DNA of 64,000 nucleotides from Wurfbainia villosa. Lineage: Eukaryota; Streptophyta; Magnoliopsida; Zingiberales; Zingiberaceae. Made by a program: the position numbers and the translations under genes. The stretch lies in the NCBI GenBank assembly GCA_025175895.1, contig CM046001.1, positions 50,343,719 through 50,407,718 of the forward strand, read 5' to 3'. Shown piece by piece: positions 53,691 to 64,000 of this stretch (positions within the stretch are counted from its first letter, which is position 1; every line of letters starts with the position of its first letter). Below the pieces are notes generated by a model. It was not told the origin of the DNA. It was given only the letters and a program-made list of their open reading frames with translations, and made no database searches.

Positions 53691-54709
53691 TTATTCAGTG
53701 CATCTACTTGCTGAACCCCTGCTCCCGATGATGGTGCGTGTAGAATTTGGCAATTTGTAGCCACAAATCTCACAAGTGATATTAGATGAGTTTACAACTG
53801 ATACATTAAAATGTTTAACCTTTTGAGTTAATGCATCAACTTTAGCGCTGAGTAAATCGAGAGTACTTACCTCATACTTACTTGACATTTTAATCGGATC
53901 CCCTCGTTCTGTAGCCCATTGGTGAGAATTCACTGCCACATTCTCGATGATCTCAAAGGCTTCATCCAACGTTTTGTCCATGAGAGCTCCTCCTGCAGCA
54001 AAATCAAGAGAAACTTTAGTGGCATACGATATTCCATTATAGAAATTATGAACAATGAGCCATTTCTCCAGCCCATGATGAGGGCATTTCTGTAGTAATC
54101 CCTTAATTCTGTCCCAAGCTTCAAATAATGTCTCTCCATCCTTCTGTGCAAAATTAGTGATTTGATGATGAAGACTTGCAGTTTTGCTTGGTGGAAAATA
54201 CTTGTCTAGAAATCTTTGCTCCAGCTGATCCCATGTAGTTATGCAGTTCGCTAGAAGAGTGTGTAACCATGCTCTAGCTTTGTCCCGCAATGAGAAGGGG
54301 AACAAGCACAATCTAATAACATCAGCTGTCCATTCAGTTTTAACGTTTCACAAAATTCTAAAAATACTTCCAAGTGCAGATTAGGATCTTCAGTGGGTGC
54401 TCCTTCAAATTGATGTTGTTAGACCATGGAAAGTAGAGCCGGTTTCAATTCAAAATTGTTCGCTTCAATGGGGGGACTTCTAATACTTGATCTCAATCCC
54501 CTTGTACTAGGCGCTGCGTAATCCCTTAAAGGTTTATTCTCGTTCTGATCAACCATGTTAGAGTTCAAATTTTCTTCCTGTTGTTGCTGGAGTCTTCTTC
54601 TAGCAAGGAATGTTCTCTCTATCTCAGGATCAATTTCGAGAATTTCCCTGTTAAATCTGTGCATGCAACAACGAGAGAAGCTTCCAAAACAAGAATTCAG
54701 AATAGACAA
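53691..54709 (-). pseudogene. gag: Athila Gag (capsid), broken
   Basis: The start at 54709 (MSILNSCFG...) lies about 60 bp after the PBS. The first segment (54709-54419) has EIERTFLARRRLQQ and LRDYAAPSTRGLRSSI, the Athila gag N-terminus. After a frame change, 54311-53691 holds the Retrotrans_gag core (PFSLRDKARAWLHTL, TWDQLEQRFLDKYFPP, ETLFEAWDRIKGLL, FYNGI) and CEICGYKL, the first half of a knuckle whose His/Cys half is lost. The two parts are separated by a short stretch (54418-54312) in other frames. Not functional. Confidence 0.85.
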
Positions 54710-54770
54710 AAGAATAAGAACAGAAATAGAAATCTAGATTAACTAAATCATGCCCAATTCAATATTGAGT

Positions 54771-54793
54771 GCCAATCCCCGGCAACGATGCCA
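54771..54793 (-). other. Primer-binding site (tRNA-Asp-like), Athila
   Basis: Minus-strand TGGCATCGTTGCCGGGGATT, complementary to plant tRNA-Asp except for AT where GC is expected at positions 5-6. It lies six bases inside the LTR end. This PBS is characteristic of Athila/Tat elements. Confidence 0.85.
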
Positions 54794-54799
54794 AAAACT

Positions 54800-56160
54800 T
54801 GATGTGTCGATTTCTGCAAGTGCACGGTTGTCGTCAAGTAATAAAATTATCAATCTCATAGGGATTGGGTCAATTATAGAATGATCATGATACCAAGTTA
54901 TCTAGTCAAATCAAAATTGAGAATTAAGTAAAGAAACTAAGCAGTCAAGACAACAAATGAGAAGAACTAGCTAAAAGTCAATAATTGAGGGGGAATCTCA
55001 GGATATAGGTTTCACCGCATCGACGATTTATAAGGTGATTGTGTTCTCTCTTACTCCTTAGAGTTGTTTCGAGGGAACCTGTCCTAAGGTAAATCAATGA
55101 GCCCTTTCGAGGTCTACGTCAATTGTACCTATCAAACTCAATTTTCCTGTCACGGTATTCGAGCGTAGGTGATCATAATCAGCTAAGGGGACTTGTCACG
55201 AGACCTCCGCAAACCTCCCTTGTCTTACTACCGTTACTTGGTAAAAATTGGATTTGATAGATCCATTAAGTCCATAAGTGTTCCTCTAGAGACTAAATTT
55301 CCTTTTCACGATAGGTTTGCACATGGGACCATAATCAGCTAAGGAATCATCAATGATTCCCGCAAGCCCTCATAGATACGCTATCGATTCTTAATAGGAA
55401 TTAATCCCTAGTTTGGATCTAGGTTTCGGGAACTTGGGTTTACTGTTAGGTACTTCCCAAGGTTCCTTAAATTTATCAATAAGAATCTAAACCCAACTCA
55501 AAACAAACGATAATTCAAGTAGAAGAGATTCAATCAACCATCATAAATTGTCAAGGGCTACTCCCCCATCCTAAGATTACAGGACACTACTCCATAGCTG
55601 TATAAGAATTGCCAAAGAAAAATTTTACAATCCTTAATGCCATCGTTCGTTGTGTTTCCTCTGCCGTCGACTTTGTCCTCCTTTTTCCAATTCCACAGCC
55701 TCCCACCTAGGGTTAGAATTCATCTTCTTTTATAGCCTTGACTTGGTCTTCAATTAAGGTAGAAATTCTTCAATTATGCGGAAATCCCAGGCTTTGCCAC
55801 AGAAAAGGAAAGTAGTCAATAGGGCGACACGCTCATGTCAATGGAGGGCATGGGCATGCCGGGCTTTTGGCGTGGGCGTGTTGGCTATGGCGTGGGCGTG
55901 TCGGCTAACACACTCGGGGTGTGTTGAGTTAGGTGAGCTTGACACGGATGTGTCACTGATAGCATGCCTGTGTTATTCTAATATGCCTTGATAATTGTTG
56001 ATACTTCACCTGTTAACATGAAAAATACCCCAAAATAGTTTCTTTGCCCAAAATATATTAAACTTGACTAAAACATAATAAAATACATGACTAAAACATA
56101 AAATGGGATGAAATGCATGCATATTGAATACCCAAAATGCAACATGAATTACACACATCA
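54800..56160 (-). repeat. Athila 5' LTR (1361 bp)
   Basis: On the minus strand it begins TGATGTGTG (56160) and ends CACATCA (54800), a 7-bp terminal inverted repeat. Contains GTGTGTTGGCTA/CACACTCGGGGTGTG palindromic sequence at 55860-55930. Only this LTR is present. It is inserted inside the LTR of element G. Confidence 0.85.
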
Positions 56161-57576
56161 ACTGACACAATAGACCATGTCCTAAACAAAGTGAGTATAA
56201 GATGAGTGAAGGGAACGGGGCACGACTCACTATAGCTGCTGAAAGGTTTCAGAAGTTATTCTGGAGTCAACTGTTGATTTTTCAATTAATTGGGAATCAT
56301 GATATACTATTAGGGGCCACTCATGATCGTTTTATAATTAATGGTTAATTATAGACAACCAACATAAACTGGGAACCTATTTGGTCACATGCACTATGAG
56401 TGTTATACAAAGTATTTAAAATGAGCTTGAGAATAGGATTCTTAGATCGAGAGAGACTTGCTTTGTTTGGACAAAACAAAGAGCGAGTATGAAATTATTT
56501 CAGTCACATCGGAAGCATTGATGGGCCAAGTCTTATGAAGACATGATGGATGAACCAAATCGATTTGGTTTTAATCCAATGGTGGAAAATAAACCAAAGT
56601 GGTTTGGTTTGTTTTAAACGAATGAACCAAAATTGGTTCGGTTTGTTTCGACTTAAAATAGACCAACATGGTTTGGTTTATTTTAACTTAAGTTATTGGG
56701 TCGAGTTAATGAGTTTTTGGTATGAACCAATAACCGCTACGATAAGGTTTCTTGATGGTCAAGAAACACACTCTCTATAAGATAGAGGGTTAAGGGTTTT
56801 TCGTGGATAACTCTTAGGTTTTGAAAACCCTAGCTGCCCAACCTCTTCACCTTGCTCCTTGCCGCCCAACCCCTTGGTGCTGCCCAAGCTTATTGTGACG
56901 CCACCTCCTCCTTACCGCAGACCAACCACCAACTGGTGGCAGTCCTCGGGCCATCCTCAGCTGCCGACCAACCTCCCTTGGCCGCCGGTGACCAAGGAGC
57001 AGCTAGCCAACTTGTTTGGCCAGCCATCTCCTCCACCAAAACAAGCTGTTCCTCTTCATGGAGAGGTCATTTGGTCGACGTTTTGTGCTCCGACAGTGAC
57101 CTATTTGTCTGGGATTGGATCTCTGGCAATCCTTATAGGTGGAGGGTTGAGGTATCATAAATTGGTTGATGAAAATCGCTTTTGAGAAGCGAGTTTACTA
57201 AACTCATTTTTGGATTCCAATTGTGATCGTCTCTCGGATCACAACATCTTCGACGCGTGGCTAGTAACTCTCGCGAAGACAGGGCTCGTATCTTGGTGAA
57301 GTTATCCTGATAATACTCGGCGTGGATACGGATAGAGGCGATACTAGCGAGGGTCACTTCGATTGATGTCATTTCCACATCACATAATTCGTAAGGTATA
57401 CCTAGTATAAGTTTCCTTTTATTGTAAAATTTGAATGTCTACACTTGTTGTTTCCTTGCATGTGTGTGGTGTGTGTTGTAATAAATTAATTTATTGCTTA
57501 TTTTTGCTTCCGATGTGTGCATGTTTACGAAATGTGTTCGAACACACACCCACATCGGTGTCTGGGAAATCCAACA
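56161..57576 (+). repeat. Element G 5' LTR, 3' portion
   Basis: Matches the internal part and end of G' in the opposite orientation (ACAATAGACCATGTCCT, repeated GGTTTGGTTTATTTTA phrases). TATAAGA at 56776-56782. It ends GGGAAATCCAACA. The Pro-rich open frames at 56850-57185 lie in the transcribed LTR and are not supported as genes. Confidence 0.8.
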
Positions 57577-57577
57577 G

Positions 57578-57594
57578 TGGTATCAGAGCCCGAC
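57578..57594 (+). other. Primer-binding site, element G
   Basis: TGGTATCAGAGCCCGAC, one base after the LTR end, initiator-Met tRNA type. Confidence 0.85.
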
Positions 57595-58704
57595 TATGTT
57601 CCGACATAATCGTAAAATTGTTTTGCGATAGTCATAATTGTATTTTTAGATATTTTCTACTTTTGGAAAGTCTGTAAATAATTATGGAAATTTTAATTAG
57701 TAAAGAAATTCAAATTGGAATTTTTCTAATGTGATTAGGAAATTACAATTTAGAAAATTTGTTTCCTAAATTAAATTTGAATTTTATTAATTAATATTTT
57801 CCATAAATAAAGTATGTGATTAGATTTGAAAATTTATTTCCTAATTTAATCAAGATATGATTTGAGAAATCAAATCTCAAACATATTTTATTTCCAAAAT
57901 TAGTTATGAAAAATAAGAAAACTATTTGTACATATCATAATTGTATGTCATGTAATTGCATTAGATGCATATCATTATGTCATGCCATGTAGATAATAGT
58001 TATTTGCATGAAAAGAGGATGAGACCTTAAAACCCTTACACAATATTAAAGCCTACACCTTCCATTACTATAGTTAGAACCGGAGTTCCATTTCTTGTTT
58101 GGGTTGTTGGACTCTCTCCAAGCCCGGCTCGAACCTGAACATGTTCAAACCATTGAAATAGTTTATTACTAATATGGTAAGAGTCAGAGGTCAATCGCTA
58201 GTTTGGGTTGTTGTACTCTCTCCAAGCCTGGCTAATTGCTTGAATGCGATCTAACCATATTAAAACTATTTCGCGATTAATGGGTCGGCTTTAACTTGGA
58301 GCATCAGTTTGTTGGACTCTCTCCAAGGTCGATGTGAAAGGAGGTGAAGTTGGGTGCTATGCATATGATGCATACTTGTTAATGTGTTAACAACCCAATG
58401 TATGTGTGAACATTCAATTAGTTGATAACACATTGTGATAGTTTCATATATGTGATATGCAATTGGTATACTTGATACCTACCATCATAGCTAAGAATGA
58501 CTTGTTGGACTCTCTCCAAGGTTGTTCTTATCTATGTTGGATATCAACCCATTCGGAGATGGACCTACTATCTCCCAAATTGATTTTGAAGGTTTTGATT
58601 TTCGAATTCAAAAAATGAATGGGATTTATAAATGTATGTTGATGCATTTTAAATCATCTTTCTCATATATGCTCGATTTGTATATCTAGGTTAATCGTTT
58701 GATC
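57595..58704 (+). other. Element G 5' leader with repeated motif
   Basis: AT-rich and non-coding. TTGTTGGACTCTCTCCAAG occurs at 58104, 58208 (one change), 58309 and 58502, i.e. about 100 bp apart with one gap of 193. The surrounding sequence is only weakly similar. Confidence 0.6.
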
Positions 58705-59484
58705 ATGACGTCTACAAACTTGCGCTCTATTTTGGATTCAAATAAGTTGACTGGGATAAACTTCTTGGACTAGTTTAGAAACTTGAGAATTGTTCTCAAG
58801 GTGGAAAAGCTTGCATATGTCCTCGAAAAGCCTCTTCCCACCTTTCTTAATTAGGATGATGCAACTCCGGACCAATTGTTGGCCTATCAGAAACATGTGA
58901 CTAATTCTGAACTAGCGAGTTACATTATGCTAGCAGCAATTTTACCCGAACTTCAGAAGCAGCATGAGCATATGGATGCTAATACCATAGTCTTTCATCT
59001 TCATGAGTTGTTTGATGAGCAAGCGAGATCCGAAAGGTTCGAGGTCTCCAAGCTCCTCTTCACCTCTAAGATGCAAGAAGGTTCATCTGTGGTGTGATTT
59101 GTGCTAAAGATGAATGGGTACATCGAGTGATTAGCTATACTCGGGTTTGTGATGGATCATGAATTAAGTATTGACTTAATTCTACATTGTTTGCCCAAGA
59201 GTTACTCACATTTTGTGATGAACTACCAGATGAACAAACTTGAATACACCATTCCTAAACTCCTCAACATGTTGAAGACTATGGAGCCTTCTATGAAGCA
59301 TGAGGATAAGACGGTGATGTTAGTTGATTCCTCAAAGAAAGTTTTTAAGAGGAAATCAAAGGAACAACATAAGGGGAAGAAGAAGGCTAAGAGGGCAGAA
59401 CTAGCTCAAAAGGGAACTTGCCATCATTGTGGCAAGGAGGGTCGAAGAAACTGCAAGATTTATCTTTTTTTTTATGAAGGGTAA
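58705..59484 (+). pseudogene. gag: Element G Gag with four stops
   Basis: One frame from ATG 58705: SILDSNKLTGINF at the N-terminus, the capsid block YIMLAAILPELQKQHEHMDAN, ILHCLPKSYSHFVMNYQMNK, a Lys-rich tail and a knuckle reading CHHCGKEGRRNC, where the His ligand has been lost by a short deletion. Four in-frame stops (LD*FRN, LN*DD, VV*FVL, IE*LAI) fit Trp TGG changed to TAG/TGA. UBN2-type copia Gag related to that of Y. Nonfunctional. Confidence 0.8.
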
Positions 59485-60185
59485 ATATATATCATCAAAG
59501 AAAAGCACAATCATACAAAAGCCTGGAACGCATGCTCATGTCATGTCTGACGAAGTGTCAAATCTGAGCTGTGTCCTAGGAGGGGGTGTACATGTGCTCT
59601 CATGGGTACCTCATCTCTCGTGTGCACTAGCCCTCTCATGGGTACATCAAGCCATATACGTCCTACATCCATGCGTAGCATAAGTGCGTCTGTCGTGCTT
59701 CCATCGAGCTACCACATCTCCCATGTGTACCATCTCTCCATGTGTACCTCCTCACTCTATCCTCTGTCCCCGTCTTCCCATCCACCTCGCATGGTGTCCC
59801 TCCATCACTTGTCCCTTTTGGCAAGTGACCAGCCATCAATGGATTTGCCATGTCTTTACCGTAGCCATTTGCTACGGACTAGATAGGCCTTTCAGGTGGG
59901 CCTATTCACCTCCAATAGGCTTATTGGCCAAGCCTCAGCAATAAATGGATTTGCAGCATCTTTACCGTAACCGTTTGCTACGGACTAGATAGGCATTATG
60001 GGCAGCCTATTCGCCCTCAATTTTTTTTTGTTTTTTATATCAAACTACCTAGATAGGTGCTCGATCGCCACATGGATGAGGTTAGGCGCCCTCTGCTGAT
60101 AGGCCACAGGCCGGTCGGTGGCCCGGCACATTCACGAGTGCCCTGGCATCGTGCTCCACCTCTGTGGCCCTTCACATATAGACGA
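59485..60185. other. Unassigned non-coding segment with a direct repeat
   Basis: No domain in any frame. CTCTCATGGGTAC phrases recur near 59600 and 59635. A block of about 65 bp beginning ATGGATTTGC is repeated (about 59838 and 59944), including the small inverted repeat CCGTAGCCATTTGCTACGG in the first copy. Confidence 0.5.
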
Positions 60186-60189
60186 CCTC

Positions 60190-61660
60190 CTTATGCGAGT
60201 CCGCCTCTGTGGAAGGGGAGAAGTGACCTATCATAGTGCCCTAGCATAGTGCCTTGGCACAGTGACTTGACACCGTGCCCTGCGAGCCTCCCTGCTACTT
60301 CATCCATTAGAAGTGCCCTGATGTATTCGGCTCCCGTTACCTTTAAAAGTGCCCTGGAGCCTCTCTGTGTGAAAGAGTGCCCTGGAGTGCCCTGGACCGG
60401 GCGAAGTGCCCTGGACCGGGCGAAGTGCCCTGGATATGGCGAAGTACCCTGACCCTTCCTTGCTTGAGAGCTAAACTGCCCTGGACATGCCAAGGTGCCC
60501 TGCGCCTTTTGTTGCGAACGATGTTATGGATAAAAACTGCCCTGAATGGAACCCCTGTGGTCCACCCTATTGCTCCGCCCTAGAGTTGGGGAGACTGCCC
60601 TGGCTCTGGTGAAAGTGCCCTGGAGACGCTATAGAACAAACTGCCCTGACATTGAGGCTAAGGAAACAAAATCGCTTCGACTTATCACGGTGCAGCGCAC
60701 AAAAGTGCTCTGGCAGAGACCGGTCTCGACATTTGAGGCTAAGGAAACAAAATGACAAACTGCCTTGATTTTTTTTTATTTTTAGGCTAAAGAAACAAAA
60801 CTGCCCTGACTGTTATAGTGCCCTGGCACAGTAAAGTGCCCTGGCAGGGACCAAGTACCCTGACATTTGAGGCTAAGGAAACAAACTGACAAGCTGTCCT
60901 GATTTTTTTTTTTGAGGCTAAGGAAACAAAACTGCCCTGACTGTCACAGTGCCCTGGCATAGTAAAGTGCCCTGGCAGAGACCAAGTGCCTTGGCATTTG
61001 AGGCTAAGGAAACAAACTGACAAATTGCCCTGGCAGTTTTTTTTTTAGTCTAAGGAAATGAACTGCCCTGACTATCATAGTGCCCTGACACAATAAAGTG
61101 CCCTGGCAGAGACCAAGTGCCCTGGCCAAGGGGGAAAGTGGCCTGGCCAGGAGTGCCCTGGCTAAGGGAGAAAATGCCTTGACCAAGGGGAGAAGGGGAG
61201 TGCCCTGTCCAATGGAGAGAGGAGAGTGCCCTGGCTCGAGACACCATGCCCTGTCCAAGGGGGAACGGGGAAGTGCTCTGTCCAAGGCCCAAAGTTCCCT
61301 AACCAAGGGGGGGAAAGGAAAGTGGTCTGTCTAGGGGAGAGGGGAAAGTGCCCTGGCCATAAGGGAAGTGTCCTAGCCAAGGGGGAAAGGGGAAGTGTCC
61401 TAACCATAAGGGAAGTGCCTTGGCCAAGGGGAAAAAATGCCCTGGCCAGAGACGAGTACCCTATCTAGGGGGGGGGGGGGAGAAAAGAAAGTGGGATGTA
61501 GCCCTTATACGGGGAGGAAGTGTCCTGGAGTAAGGCAAAGGAGAGGGGAACTGCCCTGGGGAAGGTTAGGGGATAAGGGAAACTGGCCTGAGGCGTTAGG
61601 GAAACAAAGAAATGAGGGAATCTACCTAGGAGACTGTCCTGGGGAAATTTAGGCACTGGG
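60190..61660. repeat. TGCCCTGG motif cluster (about 1.5 kb)
   Basis: Several dozen copies of AGTGCCCTGG/ACTGCCCTGA, irregularly spaced at 10-40 bp, separated by purine-rich (AAGGGGGAAAG) or A/T-homopolymer filler. Open frames on both strands are by-products of this composition. No TE terminus or coding domain seen. Confidence 0.8.
60732..61130. repeat. 131-134-bp tandem repeat, three copies
   Basis: Units begin TTTGAGGCTAAGGAAACAAA at 60732, 60866 and 60997 and contain in order GACAAACTGCC, a T-run, GGCTAAGGAAAC, CTGCCCTGACTGT, AGTGCCCTGGCA and GAGACCAAGTGCC. The third copy is less complete. Confidence 0.75.
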
Positions 61661-61797
61661 GTGAGGGGAGGAAGGGGCTGTTAGCCGGTGGACAATTGGC
61701 CTGGCTCTGATTGGAAACACCCCTAGAAGTGGAAGAAAGAAAAAAAATCGAAGGAAAAGGAAAGGGAATTAGAGAATAGAAGGGGGGGGGCTTGCCT

Positions 61798-63208
61798 TCA
61801 TGTGATTCCCGGTGGAAATTGAATCTTGTTATATTCCACTGCTCTGAAAACATGGATATGCACCTTTCTGAAAATCATATCAGCATCAAATTTCAACCCT
61901 TCGAAGCGGCAGGAGTTCCGGCTTCTCCATATCAAATAAATCATCACTTCCATGGCAATGTGGCGAACTAGGTTCATATCGATGTCTCTTCGATATTGCA
62001 TTTTGAATGTTTTGAGCATGTTATGGTATGTGCACATTGCTGGCCTCATCCTCAGCCATCTTTTGACTTGTCCCCATAGCTGCCTAATTGGTGTACATTG
62101 GAAGAAGATATGATTCAACGTCTCTTCCTCTTGGCCATAGAAAATACATTGCTTATCCTCCAAAAAAACCTGTCTGGCACGTACTGAGAGTTTACCCTGA
62201 GCTAGCATCCATAAGGTGAAAGCTTGACTTGGTTGGATGTCTTTTTGCCATACCATTTCAGCCCACGATTTCCTTTCGCCTACATCCCTAAAATAGTCAT
62301 ATGCAATCTACACTCCCTTTTTGTTTTGTCTAAACCAAGAATCCAGCAGCTGCTCTGCTCGTTCTGGAGTGCCCACAGTAGTTAGTAATTTGTCCTTGAT
62401 GCAGACTAGTACCTTTATGAGGGGGGAATCCTTGTGCTTGCTCCGCCATTCCCATATTCCACCTCTTTGTATGTAAGTGTGGTGCACCCATCTAATCCAT
62501 AGTGTATCCTTGTTTGTCTTGTATCCGCCAGAGCACCTTCGCTAGGAGTGCTAAGTTCCAGGCCTTTAATTCACGTAGCCCCATTCCCCCTTCCTCTTTC
62601 GGTTTACACATTTCTGGCCATGATATTGGAGGGTTTTTGGTTGTCCACATGAGTGCTCTACAGGTGCTATATATTTTCTCTATGACTCCTGCTGGTATTG
62701 GTAGTATTGACATCCAGTAGCATTCCACTCCTTAGAGGACTGAGGTTATGAGCTGGCATTTCCCTGCATAAGATAGTGTGTTTTTGGGCCATGAATTGAT
62801 CCGTCTATCCAGGGCATCCATGAGAGCACTATAATCTGAAATTTTCAGCTTCTTCGATGCGATGGGAACTCCCAAATATCTGAACGGCATATCTCCTTCT
62901 TGAAAACCAGTGATGGCCAGCAATCACTCCTTGATTGTTGCGTGAACTCCTGCTAAGTATATGCTGGATTTCACCATGTTAGCATTCAACCTTGCCATTC
63001 CAGCAAACTGCGATAAGCATTCCATTAGTACCTCGACCATGGATACATCCCCACGTCTCAGAAGAAGAAAGCCATCTGCATAGACTAAATGTGCTATCCG
63101 TAACTCTTCACACTTAGGATGGAAATGGAAATCTGACTAGCTGGTTCTTCTTGCTAGGAGCCTGGATAGATACTCTATGCACATGCCGAAGAGGTAGGGT
63201 GATAGAGG
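61798..63208 (-). pseudogene. Second LINE: ORF2 RT C-terminal part and zf-RVT
   Basis: L1-type ORF2 fragment on the minus strand, entering at 63208. It gives VYADGFLLLRRG (the RT active site, where the second Asp of YADD is Gly), then GDMPFRYLGVPI (62923-62732), MECYWMSILPIPAGVIEKIY (62728-62492) and the zf-RVT-like end (62256-61798; AFTLWMLAQGKLSVRARQVF, CIFYGQEEETLNHIFFQC). Frameshifts and stops occur at 62730 and about 62300-62490. A different subfamily from the LINE at 1-5900. Its 5' part is cut off by the LTR at 63209. Confidence 0.85.
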
Positions 63209-64000
63209 TGTTGGGATGTATACTGAAAAGTCTATCTTTTGTATGAACATCTTTATTTTTGAAATAAGAATCACATGATCATTGTTTGCATATTTATGGT
63301 TATGCATATTGTCTAATACATTACATTGTAGATAACATGGTGTGTTGTGTCACACGGGAGATCATGTTATTGGCTACTCGTAAAGTATAAGTAAAGGCTC
63401 ACAACCGAGATGGCTTTGGACAAACCATTGGTATGGTTGTAGTGTGATTTGGTATTGGTTTGTCTTGACCATAGAATCACACTAGTACACTTTGTGTGTA
63501 TTGAGCAGGACCGACTTAGAGGTTACACTTTGTGTGTATTGAACAGGCCCGACATAGAGATGATTCGATTTATTACTGACTACATAATCGAATCGGACCT
63601 CAGATATTATATTGTACAAGCTCTTAATCCCGATATAATAACAGACACATATACTTAGTATTCATTTCTTTGATTTACCAATGGGCGAGATTTATAGATT
63701 AAATCGATAGGCTCGGTAAGTTGGGAAATGATATTATTTATATGGTGTGTTGTTGATTATAGGAGGAAACCGTGTCCTATATATTAGGATGATGATGTCC
63801 CCTTGAGGAGCTCATAAGGTTCATCATGTAAACCCTGCAGGTGGACCTGGTCCGGCATGATGATAAGGTTGAGTGGTACTACTCATGGAGTTAGATGTTG
63901 ATTAATTAATGGTCAGTAAATTAATTAATCGACGGACATTCGAGATCTTAAACACGGGGAGAAAAATATACAAATAATATATATAGCCTATATTAACTTA
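63209..64000 (+). repeat. X-family LTR, incomplete at window end
   Basis: TGTTGGGATGTATACTGAAA at 63209, in the same orientation as X and Y. Inserted in the RT region of the second LINE. A tandem duplication of about 40 bp (TACACTTTGTGTGTATTGA twice, 63485 and 63523) is private to this copy. Whether it is a solo LTR or the start of a full element cannot be seen. Confidence 0.85.

Larger units (their letters stand above)
31820..56160 (-). mobile_element. Athila-type Ty3/gypsy element split by four insertions
   Basis: Minus-strand element with 5' LTR (56160-54800), tRNA-Asp-like PBS, gag, protease, RT, RNase H, integrase and an extra ORF after pol, the Athila gene order. Insertions F, E1, E2 and G' total about 15 kb, leaving about 9.1 kb of Athila sequence. 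That is reasonable for the family minus one LTR. Every insertion has a perfect 5-bp duplication, and the pol frame rejoins across F, G' and E2. The 3' LTR is missing, because the sequence changes to the X LTR at 31819. Frameshifts and TAG/TGA stops make it defective. Confidence 0.9.
56161..59484 (+). mobile_element. Element G: Ty1/copia fragment (LTR end, leader, gag)
   Basis: Begins inside an LTR of the G family, because the Athila element cut off its first part. Then come the LTR end CCAACA at 57576, PBS, a 1.1-kb leader and a broken gag. No pol follows. The missing left part of this LTR is not found on the far side of the Athila element in this window. Confidence 0.75.

Noticed and set aside
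56852..57185. Possible small protein (Pro/Ala-rich, 102-108 codons)
   Set aside because: Lies in the transcribed part of the G-family LTR. Overlapping frames of similar length in two phases indicate composition, not a gene.
60191..61468. Long antisense frames in the TGCCCTGG field (up to about 100 codons)
   Set aside because: Repetitive QGT/ARAL peptides produced by the motif; frames are equally open on both strands.

Overview
This window is plant nuclear DNA made almost entirely of transposable elements. I found no convincing host gene, tRNA, rRNA or CRISPR array. The evidence for a plant is the combination of Ty1/copia elements primed by initiator-Met tRNA (PBS TGGTATCAGAGC), a Ty3/gypsy Athila-type element primed by a tRNA-Asp-like PBS with the plant-type protease motif DLGAS, and L1-type LINEs with DUF4283/CCHC ORF1 and zf-RVT ORF2. 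The density of nested insertions points to a large, repeat-rich angiosperm genome. The species cannot be told from the sequence alone.

Layout, left to right. (1) 1-~5.9 kb: decayed LINE, minus strand. (2) 6122-8566: element A, minus-strand copia, with 5' LTR, PBS and gag only. (3) 8567-19775: 3' end of plus-strand copia element C, whose 3' LTR is split by element B. B (10712-19460, perfect 5-bp TSD GCTTT) is a complete but non-autonomous LTR element: copia LTRs, PBS, PPT and gag are present, there is no pol, and an intron-bearing ORF sits in the place of pol. (4) 19776-31819: copia element X, carrying a second element of the same family, Y (21938-29646), in its RNase H region. (5) 31820-56160: one Athila-type gypsy element (minus), split by four insertions, each with a perfect 5-bp TSD: solo LTR E1, full-length copia F (intact 1016-aa pol), solo LTR E2 and solo LTR G'. 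(6) 56161-59484: part of copia element G (LTR, leader, broken gag). (7) 59.5-61.8 kb: non-coding sequence rich in TGCCCTGG motifs. (8) 61798-63208: second LINE, minus, cut by an X-family LTR that runs off the end of the window.

Three patterns go beyond routine transposon annotation. First, LTRs of several families (A, B, C, F and a remnant in Y) carry clusters of the palindrome CAGTCGACTG just upstream of the TATA box. Within two independent LTR pairs (B and F) the differences concentrate in these palindromes, which switch to a CGATCG-type form, while the TATA-proximal copies are kept. Second, the hairpin CATCTCAC...GTGAGATG, followed by YTAGGA, recurs in B, C and F. In F one copy lies on each side of pol; in B the two copies flank the substituted cassette. 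Third, the B cassette ORF resembles, by eye, the extra ORF of the Athila element in the same window, which suggests exchange of a module between copia and gypsy elements.

All assignments come from reading motifs. No database search or alignment program was run, so family names are given at the level the motifs support.
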